Notes under the pieces: generated by a model | Told to the model about the DNA's origin: nothing | Databases searched by the model: none | The model's input: only the letters and a program-made list of their open reading frames with translations | Origin: Mycolicibacterium rhodesiae | Lineage (GTDB): Bacteria > Actinomycetota > Actinomycetes > Mycobacteriales > Mycobacteriaceae | Assembly: GCF_002086695.1 (NCBI RefSeq) | Contig: NZ_MVIH01000005.1 | Span: forward strand, 62,001-126,000 | Direction of reading: 5' to 3' | DNA: 64,000 bases | In this document: positions 63,509 to 64,000 of the stretch, piece after piece | Position numbering within the stretch: the first letter of the stretch is position 1 | Layout: each line of letters begins with the position of its first letter | Program-made: the position numbers and the translations under genes

Positions 63509-64000
63509 CAGCCCTCCCGCCCGGTGTCGCCGCGGCGCCCCAATTCGGTCAGCACGAGCTGATCGATCCGACGGCCGTCCATCTCGGCGACGGTGGCCCG
63601 CCAATGGACCGGGTCGTCGAACAGGCCGTCCGGGTCGAAGGCCGACAGCTCGACCGATTCGCCGGGCTCGGGGATGTGGCCCAGCTTCTCCAGCACCAGG
63701 CCGCCGATCGTCTCGTATTCGCCTTCAGGGGCCCGGAATCCGGTGGCTTCGGCAACCTCGTCGATTCGGAGCAGCCCGGATACCCGCCAGCCCTGCCCGG
63801 CCTTCTGGAAGTCGGGCGTGGAGTCGTCGTGCTCGTCGCGGACATCGCCGACGATCTCCTCGATCAGATCCTCGACGGTCACCATGCCCGCGGTGCCGCC
63901 GTACTCGTCGACCACCATCGCGGTCTGCAGACCGTGGGCGCGGAGCTGGGCCATCAGCGCGTCGCCGTCCAGCGAGGACGGCACAGTGGGAACCGGGATC
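63508..64000 (-). CDS. CNNM/CorC-family protein, C-terminal part (cut by window edge)
   Basis: The reverse strand from the window edge encodes at least 163 residues. These are the end of a CBS domain ([35 protein letters not shown]) followed by a CorC_HlyC transporter-associated domain ([39 protein letters not shown], ending [15 protein letters not shown]). The start lies beyond base 64000. It matches the Rv1841c-type partner: the pair is cotranscribed (TGATG overlap) and probably forms a heteromeric Mg2+-related transporter. Confidence 0.85.
   Translation of the reverse strand, partial: IPVPTVPSSLDGDALMAQLRAHGLQTAMVVDEYGGTAGMVTVEDLIEEIVGDVRDEHDDSTPDFQKAGQGWRVSGLLRIDEVAEATGFRAPEGEYETIGGLVLEKLGHIPEPGESVELSAFDPDGLFDDPVHWRATVAEMDGRRIDQLVLTELGRRGDTGREG

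Overview
The window looks like a chromosomal segment of a fast-growing, environmental-type Mycobacterium (Mycolicibacterium). The DNA is uniformly high in G+C with dense coding. GTG starts and ATGA/GTGA stop-start overlaps are frequent, several genes have leaderless-type starts, and mycobacteria-specific families recur: secA2, garA, a PknF-like kinase, F420/deazaflavin enzymes and DUF2993. From 42.1 kb to the right edge the gene order follows the Mycobacterium tuberculosis block Rv1819c to Rv1842c as I know it: BacA-like ABC exporter/importer, secA2, pgsA2, two DUF881 genes around a small basic protein, gcvH, garA, ftsR, a bifunctional nuclease, a second MerR gene, gcvP, the Rv1836c-like VWA protein, glcB, and a pair of CBS/CNNM membrane proteins. 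I saw no tRNA, rRNA, insertion sequence, prophage or CRISPR array.

Layout. 0-4.3 kb: the start of an FAD-linked oxidase faces away from a compact operon of a ThDP (pyruvate-oxidase-like) enzyme with three small membrane proteins, followed by a MarR regulator. 4.3-14.4 kb: a mycobacterial hypothetical, a PAP2 membrane phosphatase that overlaps a convergent DUF2993 gene, an NDH-2-like dehydrogenase with a clear leaderless promoter, a PDR/VanB-type reductase coupled to a PF10118 metal-dependent hydrolase, a small secreted protein, and a TetR / PknF-like kinase / Fe-S photolyase operon. 14.6-26.3 kb: an eleven-gene, tightly coupled operon (oligopeptide-type ABC importer, cysteine hydrolase, metallo-beta-lactamase-fold hydrolase, allantoinase, Asp/Glu/hydantoin-type racemase, allantoicase, an unrecognised 191-residue protein and a 2-oxoglutarate/Fe(II) oxygenase). 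It is divergent from the TetR gene, and the shared gap carries two matching operator-like dyads. This is best read as a cyclic-ureide (allantoin-like) uptake and degradation system with unusual extra enzymes.

26.4-42 kb: an LLM flavin/F420 oxidoreductase with a SnoaL-like protein, a NUDIX hydrolase with malQ, an MFS transporter, a paired SMR exporter, a carboxylesterase, a sterol-desaturase-family protein, a two-gene K+/H+ antiporter, a DAO-type flavoprotein, a secreted trypsin-like protease, a deazaflavin-dependent reductase divergent from its own-looking TetR, and a VOC / FAD-flavoprotein pair preceded by an exact match to the KstR (cholesterol regulon) operator.

42-64 kb: the conserved mycobacterial block. 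A tandem glycine riboswitch precedes gcvP, while gcvH is about 3 kb upstream in a separate run. GarA (regulator of glutamate/2-oxoglutarate metabolism) and malate synthase G sit in the same block, so glycine, glyoxylate and central nitrogen metabolism cluster here. The right edge ends in a cotranscribed CNNM/CorC pair, the second member cut by the window.
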